Shown piece by piece: positions 1 to 11,708 of a stretch of 64,000 bases of DNA; within the stretch, counting starts at the first letter, position 1, and every line of letters starts with the position of its first letter. This DNA comes from Azorinus chamasolen (lineage: Eukaryota; Mollusca; Bivalvia; Cardiida; Solecurtidae): NCBI GenBank assembly GCA_963576725.1, contig OY755237.1:68279472-68343471 (forward strand), given 5' to 3'. The notes beneath the pieces are model-generated. The model saw only the letters and a program-made list of their open reading frames with translations, was not told the DNA's origin and ran no database searches. A program made the translations under genes and the position numbers.

Positions 1-163
1 AATAGCTCTGGGTTCTTCTGTGCACTACTTCTGGCAGCAATGCAATAATGGGAAGATGTATTTTCGTCGAAGAGACGATTCTAATGAGTGGTCACAGTAT
101 AGGGGTTGGTGGAAAAATAAAGGAGTTATCCTTGAAAATATTCAATTTACGCTATCTGGAGCT
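1..163 (+). repeat. FE palindromic MITE, right half, after a short dispersed repeat
   Basis: Positions 60-163 carry the arm GACGATTCTAATGAGTGGTC, then a CACAGTATAGG / TTGGTGGA segment and an 'aataaaggagttat' tail. The same segments form the right half of the fuller copy at 41342-41524. The left arm is missing. Positions 1-55 (TTCTTCTGTGCACTAC... GCAATGCAATAATG) resemble 9255-9300, so this is a second short dispersed repeat. The open frame here is a by-product of repeat DNA. Confidence 0.6.
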
Positions 164-394
164 CTGTCAACCTGTTTGAAGCGTCCTAATATTGTTTCAA
201 CACATGACAAATGTAATTCAGAAAACTTCTATAGGATGTTTATATCATTTCGGACATGCATAAAGCTACCACGTTCGCTATAGACTCATTATTAGACCTC
301 GTTTTGATGGTCGCGTAAGTCAGGTTCTATTGTATTCGGTTCCCACTAATAGCCCGTGTTTTGCTGAACTGTCGTTTTCTTAAAATGTATAATT

Positions 395-480
395 CCTAAC
401 CCTTTCAACGTGGAATTCCCTCTCATCTGGGTCTTTTCCCGCACTGAAAGAGCTAATGACAACTTCATTGATATTTTCAA
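395..480. repeat. F6-like MITE remnant
   Basis: CCCTTTCAACGTGGAATT, CCCTCTCATCTGGGTCT and TTTCCCGCACTGAA all match pieces of the better copy at 8510-8835, in the same order but with the intervening parts deleted. Confidence 0.4.
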
Positions 481-668
481 AATGCATGCATAAGATCATA
501 TCACCATCTGACTATGCGTAATTATGATCATTACCGTTAGTACGCAGAGAACAGTTTCCCTCAAAACGTAACAATTCAGAATTTAAACTTCTGTTATTCG
601 GCGAATATGCAGAAAACGGTTTCCATAGCAGTGAATTACCGTCTCAGTGCGGTAAACGACTTACTGGT

Positions 669-1470
669 GTGATTTGCATACAGTGTAAGCAGGAAATTAT
701 TAATACCAAATCATACGTTTCAGTTAATACTGACGAAAAGACCGTCATTTTAGACCATATCAAACAGTGTGAACGACTTTTAGCAAATGTTAGAATTACA
801 CAACATAACGTTCCTACAATGTATTGGTTACCAAAACTACATAAAACATATAAAGCGCGTTTCATTGCAAATTCTAGCTCTTGTGCAACTTCAAAGTTGT
901 CTATACTTTTGACTTTATGTTTAACGAAGATAAAATAACATGTAAACTTCTATTGTGATAGGGAACAAAAGGTTTCTTGCATCCACTGTAAGCACATACG
1001 TTTTTCTACTTTGTACACAACCCTTCCTCGTGCTTTAATTAAAGATAAACTTACTAACTTAATCCAGAAAATATTTACCCGAGAAAAATCATCATTTCTG
1101 GCATGTAATACTTAAAAAGCTTTCTTTACTGACGAGCCAATGGAATATTACACCAATTGGACTTGCTCAAAACTTTGCGAATCACTAACCTTTCTTTTGG
1201 TACGTTATGGGAATGCTATATACCGTCAGGTGACTGGTATTCCCATGGGTACGATTTGTGCACCACTGGTCGCCGATTTGTTTTTGTACTGCTATGAGAG
1301 AGATTTCATGTTAATTTTGAACCCGCAATCACAAAAAGATACCATAAAAACCTTCAATGAAACCTCTCGATATTTGGATGATATTTTTAACCTAGATAAC
1401 CCTTTCTTTCATGTTTCGATCCCTACCATTTACCCAAAAGAACTCAAATATCTCTGTAGACACTCATGAA
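669..1470 (+). pseudogene. Penelope-like reverse transcriptase, broken copy 1
   Basis: Relic of a retroelement reverse transcriptase. Visible motifs: PTMYWLPKLHKT followed by ARFIANSSS (669-938), FSTLYTTLP with IKDKLTNLIQK (about 1000-1075), then GIPMGTICAPLVADLFLYC and the catalytic RYLDDIF (1140-1469). These match the RT order of Penelope-like elements and copy 2 at 15.6 kb. Against copy 2 this copy lacks about 40 residues before STLYTT, including the usual motif A aspartate, and the DNIF residues before VRYG. It also has stops and frame changes, and similarity ends soon after YPKELK. No GIY-YIG endonuclease is visible. The attribution rests on RT motifs only; it is certainly non-functional. 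Confidence 0.8.
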
Positions 1471-1574
1471 CGATAGTACGGCAGCTTAAATGTTGTAGCA
1501 ATGGACACCAACAATGTCAAGAGTATGGGAGTCCGCTATCAATGGGTTAACATGAACCGAAATCGTCATAAGTG

Positions 1575-1735
1575 CTAAGTGCGTATTGGCTGTTTTTTGC
1601 AAACATCTTGGATTTAGGTAAGACGACGAGTAACTCGGTCTCGCATCAGGATCCAAACTGTTTGACACTAGGTACTTTCTCAAATCAGCAAAATCAGATA
1701 TTAAGCTGACATCATTTTTCAAACATGCGAAGTAT
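1575..1735. repeat. F2 palindromic MITE remnant
   Basis: Contains a degraded centre (GACGAGTAACTCGGTCTCGC) followed by ATCAGGATCCAAACTGTTTG, the standard F2 arm. The left arm is eroded (CAAACATCTTGGATTTAGG). Confidence 0.6.
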
Positions 1736-2114
1736 TAGAAAAATACGTACTTGTCGGCTCTATGGGAGTTATGTTGAACCCCTGTATTGAGGAACAAATG
1801 AAACATTTCACTCATAAAATAAAGTGAATATCATATGATAACAATCGTTTCACTTTTCGAAGCCATTAGGCTATCATGAAACACACACACATTCGCAATG
1901 CTCTTGAAAGATTGTAATGAAATTAGTGTTATCTAATTAACAGAAATTCAGTCATGGTGTAAACTGTGATTTGTTGAACTATCGTGATAAAACAGTGTCA
2001 GGGTTAGTTTAGTTTGGAATAAGTACTGTTCCGCTTTATGCGGGCCATACCAGCAAAAGAGACATCATTATATATCAACGTCTCAATCCGATATATACGC
2101 ATTTTTAAAGAGCC
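1736..2114. other. No recognisable feature
   Basis: AT-rich unique-looking sequence between the F2 remnant and the first macrosatellite unit. I see no gene, RNA or repeat here. Confidence 0.5.
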
Positions 2115-2418
2115 ACAACGTTAGAGATCAATTAGATGTAGTTAAACAGAAACTCGTATTTAACCATATTAAACAGTAAGGGGATATAAATAAATAGCTT
2201 AAACTGCTGATGCTGTTAACATGCAAATCATAATAAATGACTAAAATATGCAATACCAAATTACTAACAGCTAATCCTTAATCCTTATCCCGTTACCTAC
2301 AACTTGACTGACACTTAACAAACATATTGGGTCCAGATGATACGTCGGGTAACCCCGAATCTCATCGGAATTTAAGGTATTTGACACTTGGCCAATTGTT
2401 TATCTAAAGCTTGATTGA

Positions 2419-2457
<39 letters not shown>

Positions 2458-2492
2458 GAGACAGAGAGAGAGACAGACAGAGACAGAGAGAG

Positions 2493-2560
<68 letters not shown>

Positions 2561-2880
2561 TGACAGACAGACAGAGAGACAGAGACAAACAGAGAGACAG
2601 ACAGAGACATACAGAGAGGGAAACAGAGAGAGACAGAGAGAGACAGAGACAGAGAGAGAGAGACAGAGAGAGAGACAGAGAGAGACAGACAGAGACAGAG
2701 ATACAGAGAAAGAGAGACAGAGAGATAGACACAGACAGAGAGACACAGGCAGAGAGAGACACAGACAGGCAGAGACAGAGACAGAGAGATTGAGACACAG
2801 ACAGATACAGAGACAGATACGGAGACAGATACAGAGACAGATGGAGACATAGATACAGAGAGAGAGACAGAGAGAGACAA
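2115..2880. repeat. Macrosatellite unit 1 with (GA)n tract
   Basis: Begins ACAACGTTAGAGATCAATTA and runs for about 300 bp of non-repetitive sequence. That part includes an eroded F2 piece (TTGGGTCCAGATGATACGTC). A purine tract of GAGA/GACA repeats follows from about 2420. The same unit recurs at 2881 and 3645, a period of 766 then 764 bp. The long Ser/Leu and Arg/Glu open frames across the tract are microsatellite artefacts. Confidence 0.9.
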
Positions 2881-3260
2881 ACAACGTTAGAGATCAATTA
2901 GATGTAGTTAAACAGAAACTCGTATTTAACCATATTAAACAGTAAGGGGATATAAATAAATAGCTTAAACTGCTGATGCTGTTAACATGCAAATCATAAT
3001 AAATGACTAAAATATGCAATACCAAATTACTAACAGCTAATCCTTAATCCTTATCCCGTTACCTACAACTTGACTGACACTTAACAAACATATTGGGTCC
3101 AGATGATACGTCGGGTAACCCCGAATCTCATCGGAATTTAAGGTATTTGACACTTGGCCAATTGTTTATCTAAAGCTTGATTGAATCGAGAGAGAGAGAG
3201 AGAGAGACAGAGAGAGACAGAGAGAGAGACAGAGAGAGAGACAGACAGAGACAGAGAGAG

Positions 3261-3324
<64 letters not shown>

Positions 3325-3644
3325 TGACAGACAGACAGAGAGACAGAGACAAACAGAGAGACAGACAGAGACATACAGAGAGGGAAACAGAGAGAGACAG
3401 AGAGAGACAGAGACAGAGAGAGAGAGACAGAGAGAGAGACAGAGAGAGACAGACAGAGACAGAGATACAGAGAAAGAGAGACAGAGAGATAGACACAGAC
3501 AGAGAGACACAGGCAGAGAGAGACACAGACAGGCAGAGACAGAGACAGAGAGATTGAGACACAGACAGATACAGAGACAGATACGGAGACAGATACAGAG
3601 ACAGATGGAGACATAGATACAGAGAGAGAGACAGAGAGAGACAA
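2881..3644. repeat. Macrosatellite unit 2
   Basis: Nearly identical to unit 1 over its full length, including interruptions in the purine tract such as the single ACTGACAG and the GGGAAACAG segment. The main difference is the number of GA repeats at the start of the tract. Such identity implies recent tandem duplication or an assembly effect. Confidence 0.9.
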
Positions 3645-3948
3645 ACAACGTTAGAGATCAATTAGATGTAGTTAAACAGAAACTCGTATTTAACCATATT
3701 AAACAGTAAGGGGATATAAATAAATAGCTTAAACTGCTGATGCTGTTAACATGCAAATCATAATAAATGACTAAAATATGCAATACCAAATTACTAACAG
3801 CTAATCCTTAATCCTTATCCCGTTACCTACAACTTGACTGACACTTAACAAACATATTGGGTCCAGATGATACGTCGGGTAACCCCGAATCTCATCGGAA
3901 TTTAAGGTATTTGACACTTGGCCAATTGTTTATCTAAAGCTTGATTGA

Positions 3949-3995
<47 letters not shown>

Positions 3996-4040
3996 GACAG
4001 AGAGAGAGACACAGAGAGAGACAGACAGAGACAGAGAGAG

Positions 4041-4104
<64 letters not shown>

Positions 4105-4432
4105 TGACAGACAGACAGAGAGACAGAGGCAAACAGAGAGACAGACAGAGAGACATACAGAGAGGGAAACAGAGAGAGACAGAGAGAGACAGAGACAGAG
4201 AGAGAGAGACAGAGAGAGAGACAGAGAGAGACAGACAGAGACAGAGAGACAGAGAAAGAGAGACAGAGAGATAGACACAGACAGAGAGACACAGACAGAG
4301 AGAGACAGACAGACAGGCAGAGACAGAGACAGAGAGATTGAGACACAGACAGATACAGAGACAGATACGGAGACAGATACAGAGACAGATGGAGACATAG
4401 ATACAGAGAGAGAGACAGAGAGAGACAAACAG
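3645..4432. repeat. Macrosatellite unit 3
   Basis: Third unit, starting with the same ACAACGTTAGAGATCAATTA. It has a longer opening (GA)n run and a few changes (for example GAGGCAAACAG) and merges without a break into further GA/GACA sequence. Confidence 0.88.
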
Positions 4433-4545
4433 GCAGGCAGAGACATAGAGACAGAGACAGGAGGAGACAGAGAGAGAAAAAGAGACAGAGACAGAGAGAC
4501 AGAGAGATACAAAGAGAGACAGAGAGAAAAGAGATGCAGAGAGAC

Positions 4546-4596
<51 letters not shown>

Positions 4597-4932
4597 CAGA
4601 CAGACAGAGAAACAGAGACAGAGAGACAGAGACAGAGACAGAGACAGAGACAGAGAGACAGAGACAGAGACAGACAGATACAGAGACACACAGACAGAGA
4701 GGCAGACATACTAATTTATCTTAATGTTGATCGAATCAAGAGAGCGAGAAAGCGAGAGATACACATGGAAATATAGAGAGAGAGACAGAGAGAGACAGAC
4801 AGAGAGACAGACAGGCAGATATACATACATAAGGACAGAGAGAAACATAGAGACAGAGAAAGACAGAGGGAGAGAGAAATAGAAAGAGACAGAGAGAGGC
4901 AGAGTGCGAGACAGAGATAGACATAGAGAGAT

Positions 4933-4987
<55 letters not shown>

Positions 4988-5040
4988 TTGAGACATAGAG
5001 ACAGAGATACAGAAAAAGAGAGAGAGAAAAAGTCAGTAAG
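4433..5040. repeat. (GA)n/(GACA)n purine tract, extension
   Basis: Continuous GAGA/GACA sequence with one short break (about 4709-4740) and a pure (GA)n run near 4937-4984. It is strongly purine-only on this strand. Open frames here are translations of the simple repeat. Confidence 0.92.
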
Positions 5041-6272
5041 ATTGGTAGCGTGTCACAGACAGCCAGAGAGAAAATTACATAAACGCAGACACGTATATAC
5101 ATAATAACGTAATATATATGTAGCATTTACCTTTTATGCATCGACTTGTATCCATTGACGATAGTTTGTTTGCGTCTAGCCAGATGTGAATATTTCATTT
5201 GAATTATATGGATGCATGCTTTGCGTAGAAAATAGAAAGACGAGGATCAATGTGTCGGTTATAGAGTAATCAGTCTTACTATTGTGGCACATTGGCAACT
5301 GCCTTTAGAGATCATATAATATAAATATTAAAAAGTGGAAAAAACAGTCACTCACAAAAGGGCTAGGCACTCAAACAACACCAAACTAGAAACGTTCAGC
5401 ACAATTACAAGACAAAACGTGACGAAACGCACAAGACATAAAGCATTAAATATTAAACATATAAAATACAAAAGTAGACCATGTGGCGAACGCAGGAGTA
5501 TCGTCTTGCATTTGCCACTAGCCAAAGTAGGCTACTAGGGACTTAAACAAGGTTAGTGAGTACTCAACCTCACGCTTATCCCACCTAATGTAAAGTACCC
5601 CCCCCCCCCTCCAGACAACTACACAACATGAGTAACGATGTCAAGACCAAATAGTATTGAAATAATTTAATAGTATTTGTTTTCATTACTTTGATGAGGT
5701 GTGATTGGCTGTATTTATTTCATACCCCCATGAAAATAAAATTAGGCAACGCCTTGCCGGTACTACTTTCGTTTTTGTTGAGTATAACATATTAAGTGTA
5801 TTCGCCCGCAGTTATATGAATCGGTATTGAATGTTGAAAATAAACAAATGATTTGTGAATATTGTTTTGATTTCTTTCTTACATGCAGTACTGATATTAA
5901 ATATTAAGCAATATATACATGTAGAAATATAGAATATGTTTTGTTTTCATGGAGGTATGAAACAAACTTGGTCACACTTTATTATGGAGCCGATTCGCGG
6001 TTTCATACAGTGTGGCCATACCTCCATGTAAACAAATGTGCTCTATATATTCCTTAAATAAATTGAAACAATACACATGTGACGTCATACATAAAGTGGA
6101 TGTAATAAGCACCAACCATTTCCATACCTTCGACAAGAGCAGGTTGTTCCCTAATAGACGAAGTAGTGCAGATATTTCTGTTTTTTATCCTGTATTATGC
6201 TGCCACATGTCATAAAACCAATAATTATAGTTATTTTGGATGATTGATGTAGATATGCGTTACAACAGTCTC
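5041..6272. other. No gene seen
   Basis: AT-rich DNA with a short poly-C run near 5600. The open frames (for example near 5335 and 6012) show no protein signature. Confidence 0.5.
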
Positions 6273-6513
6273 TTAACCCTTTACTGCATAAATACGCCGT
6301 TCTATGCCTTTGCAAACAGAGTAGACCCAGGTCAGACGGCTCTTATAGGAGCTGTCTGATCAGGGTCTGCTATGTTTGCTTATGGTATAATATAGATATG
6401 ATGCTAAAGTTTCTGCAATGACCAAAACTTTCTGTGTCCATGTGTCAATTATTCTTGTTAATATGTATGGTTCCATTATTTCTTATATGAGTATTTATAG
6501 AGTAACGGTTTAA
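6273..6513 (-). mobile_element. F1 TTAA-flanked palindromic MITE
   Basis: Flanked by TTAA at 6273-6276 and 6510-6513. The left end is CCCTTTACTGCATAAATACG and the hairpin centre is GACGGCTCTTATAGGAGCTG, with arms running into AAACAGAGTAGACCC. A long non-hairpin arm lies on the right, so it is reversed relative to most F1 copies. The TTAA target and CCC terminus are typical of piggyBac-type elements; assignment to that superfamily is inference. Confidence 0.8.
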
Positions 6514-6639
6514 TCGAAAGATAGCTGTAGCATAATGCAGGACGAAATCTATGATGAAGTTATTGTGTATTGAACAGCCACATGTGTTTACATTTAATTG
6601 ATTGTTATTTAGAGTTTCTATTAAATCTCGATGGTTAGG

Positions 6640-7050
6640 TTTATGCGGAGAGGGGATGCATTTATCTATGCTTTATTTGGGTGGGCTGGAATAAATGTGA
6701 GGTTGGGCGCCCCTACATCGGTTTAACGCCCTAGTGACACTTGTCACTGGCCGTTCTAAGGCGGTACATGTACTTCCATCTTCCCACTATGTTTTGTTTG
6801 TTATGACTTTGTGCGTCCCTATTTGTCGTGTGATAGACATGCACATTTGCTGATATTTTTTTCTCATGATAAATTGGAATAAATGTGAGGTTGGGCGCTT
6901 GTCAATGATCTATATTTCCACTACTTTGTTTGTTATGTCTTTGTGCGTCTCCGTTTGTCGTTTGACAGACATGTACATTTGCTGCTCTTTTTGTCACGGT
7001 GCTTTGTAAGTGGTGTTTTCTGCATGACTAATACATGTACTTTTAATATA
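6640..7050 (+). repeat. R5 dispersed repeat, two partial copies in tandem
   Basis: GGAATAAATGTGAGGTTGGGCG occurs twice (from about 6689 and 6874). It is followed by a CTTTGTGCGTC segment and, in the second copy, GGTGTTTTCTGCATGAC. The same order recurs at 9400, 17355 and 47355, and in reverse at 14270. It has no coding potential that I recognise. It could be an untranslated part of a larger retroelement. Confidence 0.65.
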
Positions 7051-8509
7051 TTCGTAGAATATAATAAGCAAGGTTCACATTGATATTTCTTTACATAAAT
7101 GTTAAAATACCTGGTGGTAACATTTACATACTACGGGAGAAGTAATTGCTTCAAAAAGCGATGAATGAAACGGGGGATGCAATTCAATATCCGTAGAGGT
7201 ATTACACCACTTTGACACGATACTTCTACATTCACTAAGAACAGTATAGTTCTATGTCATTAATGCATATGTCAGCTTAATGCACCCCTACAGAAACTTT
7301 CTAGATTGTTTCCATTTTCTGCATAAAACATATGTTTGCTTTTCAAGACACCAATTAAACGCTGTGGTTCGAATACAGCCCTTGGTATTTGGATTATTCA
7401 TGAAAGGAAGCCTTCCTTCAAGCTAGTTTGCGGTAGGTCGGTGATTCTACATGGATGTTCTGTGCACGTTTAAATGCAAATTTTCCCGTACATCGAAACA
7501 CATCTGGGGTGTAGACCTAGATGAAAATACTCCATAGGTGATAGGACTCCAGGGTCCCCCACCTGTGATTAGCTGAGCCGACGACCTAAACCCCGAAACA
7601 AACAAACAAACAAACAAACAAACCCTTTTTCTGGTGTAAAAAGCCTGTTCCGACATGGATCTGGTGCAAGTTTGACTTTTAACAATTTGACAAAGAGAGA
7701 AACGTTTGCCTGTTTGCCAGTTTTGAATTACTCGAATTACATCTGGTTCCCAACTGTTTGTAAACGCGTGTCAAGTCGTGGAAAGCATTATAAGGGTTAG
7801 GTAGCTGTCTTAGAGAGGATCAATGTTATATACATGGATGCCTTAGTGATATTCTTACAAACTGTCCAGATCTACGTAAGATATGGAATAACGCAGTTTC
7901 TGACAAAATTCATGTTACTCTAATAGTTTCTAGAGAAAAAAGGAACAATATCAGCAGAAATAATATTTTGAAAATAGTTGCTGGCGACAAATGCAGACGA
8001 AAACCGATCCCTGTACTAAAATATTAAAACGTCGCCTTTGGTTTTTATCAAACCATCTTTAAACGGAACCAATGCTATAAATTTCATGTTGGCCACATAC
8101 GCGGAATAATTCCAAAGTCCAATATTGGCTGCATGTGTGAAATTGAGTACATTCACACCAGAGAGAGGAATAAATTCAGTGATAAAACTTTCATGAAAGG
8201 CCCGGAGATAATAGTCAACATTTACTACGTTAGGCCGAATAACTGGGGTAATACATTATTGTCCCAGCAGGGTTGTCGCCATTTTTGCATCGTTTTCAAT
8301 TGCTTTGAAACAGCAATTAAAACGAAGAAGAGACTCGTCGCCAAGGTCGAATCCGTGATAAAGAGCGTAGTTGGCAAAGAGTTTAGATCCAAACGTCAAG
8401 GAACCCAAACAGAGAACAGATATCAGAAACAACTCCTATTCGAAATCTAAAGCAGACTGTGTTCTTAGCACTCTAACATAGTTTAGTGAATAAACAAGGG
8501 AACAGTCTA
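7051..8509. other. No recognised gene; (AAAC)n run
   Basis: Contains a short (AAAC)n microsatellite near 7598-7624. Two stretches read open for 60-105 codons (about 7835-8025 and 8133-8450, plus strand). They contain peptides such as KIVAGDKCRRKPIPVLKY that I cannot assign to any family. I treat them as unproven. Confidence 0.4.
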
Positions 8510-8835
8510 ATCAACTATTTCAACACTGGAATTTCAAATGGACTATTCCAATTTTAAAACAACGTCAAGCTACCGTGAATATTCAGGACTTTTTCTAGAA
8601 GAGTGTAGCATGACCGGCGGTGGAGACCCTAATGTGACGGCTCCTCTAGAAACCCTCTCATCTGGGACTACACTGCAAAGGACATTAGTGACTCGTGTCC
8701 CGCACTTTAACATGACAAACAGTGTAGACTCTGGTGATAGGGCTCCTCTAGGGCCCCTGTCATTTGGGTCCACACTGATTAGGAATGACATTAATAACTC
8801 GTTTCCCGCACTGAATAGGCAACATACGGCTATGG
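8510..8835 (+). repeat. F6 palindromic repeat, double centre
   Basis: Two successive centres, GGCTCCTCTAGAAACCCTCT and GGCTCCTCTAGGGCCCCTGT. Each is followed by TCAT(C/T)TGGG and TTTCCCGCACT-like sequence, with GACAAACAGTGTAGACTCTG between them. The element looks internally duplicated. Related copies are at 8933-9143 (reverse) and 10911-11130. Confidence 0.6.
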
Positions 8836-8932
8836 AACACGTTTCCTGCTTAATCACCAAATAACAGAAGAACTATATGCATAATCAATTGGTGGTATGA
8901 TCTTGATGCAAGCTGTTTGCACATATCAACGA

Positions 8933-9143
8933 GGTTGCCATTAGCCCATTCAATGCGGGAAACGAACCAGTAATGTCTTATGCAAACAGTGTATACCTAG
9001 ATGAAAATATTCCATAGGAGTTCTCTGTACTGTTTATCATGTTACATGTTCCTTTTACAAATATCACTGAATATTCACGGTAAGCTTCACCTGTTTGCAT
9101 TTTGGTATAATCTAATTGACAGTTCAGCGTTGATAGGCAAGGG
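8933..9143 (-). repeat. F6 palindromic repeat, reverse copy
   Basis: Starts TTAGCCCATTCAATGCGGGA and contains AAACAGTGTATACCTAGATG, then ACCATGTTAC-like and GAATATTCACGGTAAGCTTC segments. It ends near CAGTTCAGCGTTGATAGG. Each is the reverse complement of part of 10911-11130. Confidence 0.55.
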
Positions 9144-9399
9144 AAAACACGTTTTAAGAAACGACAGTTCACGAAGCAGCACGGGGTATCTTTTAGAAAT
9201 CAAGCAACTACTTCTCTTTAAGATACATGTGTCGAATCAATGTATGGACGCTTCAGAACGGTTCTTCTGTACACTACCATTGGAAGCAAAGCAATAATGA
9301 AAACATGCATTCATGTAAAAAATACATTTAAATCTTTGTACACCAGCAGGTAATTTCACTAAAAAAAACAATTTCGTTGTTTCGTTTTATATACCGCTG

Positions 9400-9725
9400 T
9401 GCATCTATTTGCCACCGCGGTTGTTGTAGATTAGTCGGAGAGGGGATATGTTTATTTACAATCATGTTGGTCCTAAAGTGTGAGGATGGAATAAGTGTGA
9501 GGTTTTCGCCCATACGCCAGTTTAAACCCTCCAGTGACGCTTGTCAGGGATGTTTTTAATCTGACTGTTTCAAGGCGGTACTTCCATCTTACCCCTACAT
9601 TTTGTTTGTTACGTCTTCGTGTGTCTCATTCTGTCTTTTGATGGGCATATACACTGCTCTTTTGTCATAGCGCTGTTAGGGCGACTGTGTGTTTCGCATA
9701 TGGTGTTTCCTGCATGATCTATACT
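9400..9725 (+). repeat. R5 dispersed repeat
   Basis: TTGTAGATTAGTCGGAGAGG, GGAATAAGTGTGAGG, CCAGTTTAAACCCTCCAGTG and GGTGTTTCCTGCATGA occur in the same order as at 17355-17670. This is the most complete pair in the window. Confidence 0.7.
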
Positions 9726-9732
9726 TTTATAA

Positions 9733-9899
9733 TACAGTAAAACCTCTCTAAACCGGAATTCTAGTTGAGAGTATTTTAGATACTTAAAGGCATGTGACTG
9801 CTTAATGCAAGGTGAAAGTCATGCAGAAAGCACCTAGAGCTGCCACCTGTCTCCAAGACCGATATTTATACTCATTTGAACGTCCGAGGTTTTACTGTA
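9733..9899. mobile_element. F5b MITE with one hairpin arm deleted
   Basis: TIRs are CAGTAAAACCTCTCTAAACC (left) and CGTCCGAGGTTTTACTG (right), flanked by TA. The left arm CTTAATGCAAGGTGAAAGTC is present. Its complementary right arm is missing, so AGCACCTAGAGC runs straight into TGCCACCTGTCTCC. The TA flank and CAGT terminus suggest a Tc1/pogo-type non-autonomous element (inference). Confidence 0.75.
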
Positions 9900-10349
9900 T
9901 ATGCAAACATTTTGGGTACAGATGATATGTCATATGATTTTTTGACTCATTATTTGCATTCTACTGGCCCGGGGAAGAAATTGAATATTAGAAACAGTAA
10001 ACAGCTTACTGTAGACAACTTCTACCTAACATGTATTCTTTGTATTCCCTGTAACGACGAATACATGGATCTACGTTATTTGGCAGAAAGATATCTTAGT
10101 CCATATTCGCCATTTTAAACCTCTTAGTAATAACAGCCAATGCCGCGCAAATTGGTCGTTTTTAGGTCTTAGACGATAATTGTCGAGTGCATTTCAGCCT
10201 GCCAACATACATCTCAGCATACGTTACTAATATACAACGTTTCAAAACAGTCGACTTGCTAGGGAGAACATTCGATCTGACCTATATCTGTATTAAAGAA
10301 GAATATATCAATTACCATCCACCAACCTTCAGCATGTCACAGGCTTATA

Positions 10350-10420
10350 TTGTGTTTGGATCCAGATGAGATGCTGGGTAACTCAACATCTGATCCGGAC
10401 CCAGAATGATTGCCACTCCG
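10350..10420. repeat. F2 remnant
   Basis: TTTGGATCCAGATGAGATGC followed by GGGTAACTCAACATCTGATC: a decayed F2 centre without recognisable ends. Confidence 0.5.
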
Positions 10421-10441
10421 ATTCAGGTTTAGAAAATATAT

Positions 10442-10690
10442 TTAACCCTTTACTCAATGAATATTAATGTAAGAGATAATAACATCGTTGATATTAATTA
10501 GATTCATTTCTATAATGGCACACGAACATAGGAAATTATGGACATGGCAGAAACGGTAGAATCATATCTATATTTGGTCATAAGCAAACAGAACAGACTC
10601 TGATCAGACGGCTCCAATAGGAACCGTTTGCTCTGGGTCTGCTCTATTTGCAAAGGCGTAGAAAGACGTATTTATGGAGTAAATGGTAAA
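10442..10690 (+). mobile_element. F1 MITE
   Basis: Left end TTAACCCTTTACTCAATGAA. The hairpin centre GACGGCTCCAATAGGAACCG lies between AAACAGAACAGACTCTGATC and CTCTGGGTCTGCTC. The right end is GCGTATTTATGGAGTAAATG, where the closing TTAA has decayed to GTAA. Confidence 0.75.
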
Positions 10691-10910
10691 CTGGGGTATT
10701 ATATGACTTTCAGAATAACATTTGATGCATATAGTCCATCTTCCAATTGCTTTCTAATGCACAACATTTAAGATCTGTTTTGGAATGTAAACCAGATTTA
10801 ATACAATATGAATATATTGTTATTTATTTGATGAAGTGTTCGGCTGGGAAATGAAACTATATCATCGATTATACTGCAATAAGTTTCAACGAACATGAAT
10901 TTACTACCCA

Positions 10911-11130
10911 TTTACCCTCTCAACGCTGAATTGTAAAATGGACTATTCCTAAATTCAAACATGCCAAACTTACGGTATATATTCAGGGATTTTGTTTTAA
11001 AGAAATGTGTAACGTGACAAACAGTGCATACGTTGAAAAGAGGGTTTCTTTAGGAGCCATCACATCTGGGGTCTACACTGTTTGCAAAGAATACAAGTGA
11101 CTCGTTACCTGCACTCAAATGGTTGACAAA
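10911..11130 (+). repeat. F6 palindromic repeat
   Basis: Left end TTACCCTCTCAACGCTGAAT, then GACAAACAGTGCATACG, an eroded centre (TTTCTTTAGGAGCCATCACA), GGTCTACACTGTTTGCAAAG and TGCACTCAAATGGTT. The ends resemble the TTAA families, but no clean target duplication remains. Confidence 0.55.
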
Positions 11131-11493
11131 ATGCATGCCTCAGATTGCAACACCAAAGGCGACAATTACAAGGTTTTCAAGATTTTCCCAAAATTTGTCC
11201 AATAGCTGTTTATTTGTACCAACTAAAACATTGAATCGAGGAGGCAATTGTAAGTGCATCGATGCTTGTTTCCAAGTACACCGGAATATAAAACATCAGC
11301 AAATATAGTGTGCAAACGGATTTGTTTATCTTTATTCCATTATTTGGTTTTCTGTGGGTTTTCTAATAAATCAAAAATATTTCTTGATCATATTTCTTTG
11401 CTGTGTATGACATTAATAATTTCCGATGTCTTAGGGCTTCTTGAGATTCGTTGTTGATTTAGCGCGTTCGAAATTTAACTAATAGAATGTACT

Positions 11494-11708
11494 TAACCTA
11501 TAGCCTGCTACGGGTGGATGGGTTATTACCCCTTGCAAACAGTTTGGATCCAGATGACACGCCGAGTAACTCGGCGTCTCATCAGGATCCAAACTGTTTG
11601 ATACTCTGATCGTGCTGTTGAATTGAAATGCAAGTTAAATGAATGGTGAAGACTGAAATCGATGACATTTTCTAAAGCCAACTTTTTGTTCAGCAGGCTA
11701 TAGGTTAA
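11494..11708. mobile_element. TTAA element with CCTATAGCCTGCT TIRs and an F2 centre
   Basis: Flanked by TTAA at 11494-11497 and 11705-11708. Inside these lie 13-bp inverted ends CCTATAGCCTGCT / AGCAGGCTATAGG. These ends are unlike the CCCTT ends of F1-F4, yet the centre is a standard F2 hairpin (CGCCGAGTAACTCGGCG between GGATCCAGATGA and TCATCAGGATCC). It is a good example of one hairpin carried between different termini. Confidence 0.8.

Noticed and set aside
1855..1900. Short CA run and AATAAA strings as gene ends
   Set aside because: AT-rich DNA gives many such strings; no coding sequence is associated.
2372..4776. Long open frames of 80-259 codons rich in Ser/Leu or Arg/Glu
   Set aside because: They are six-frame translations of (GA)n/(GACA)n repeats. 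All frames on both strands stay open, which is expected for this simple sequence and not evidence of a gene.
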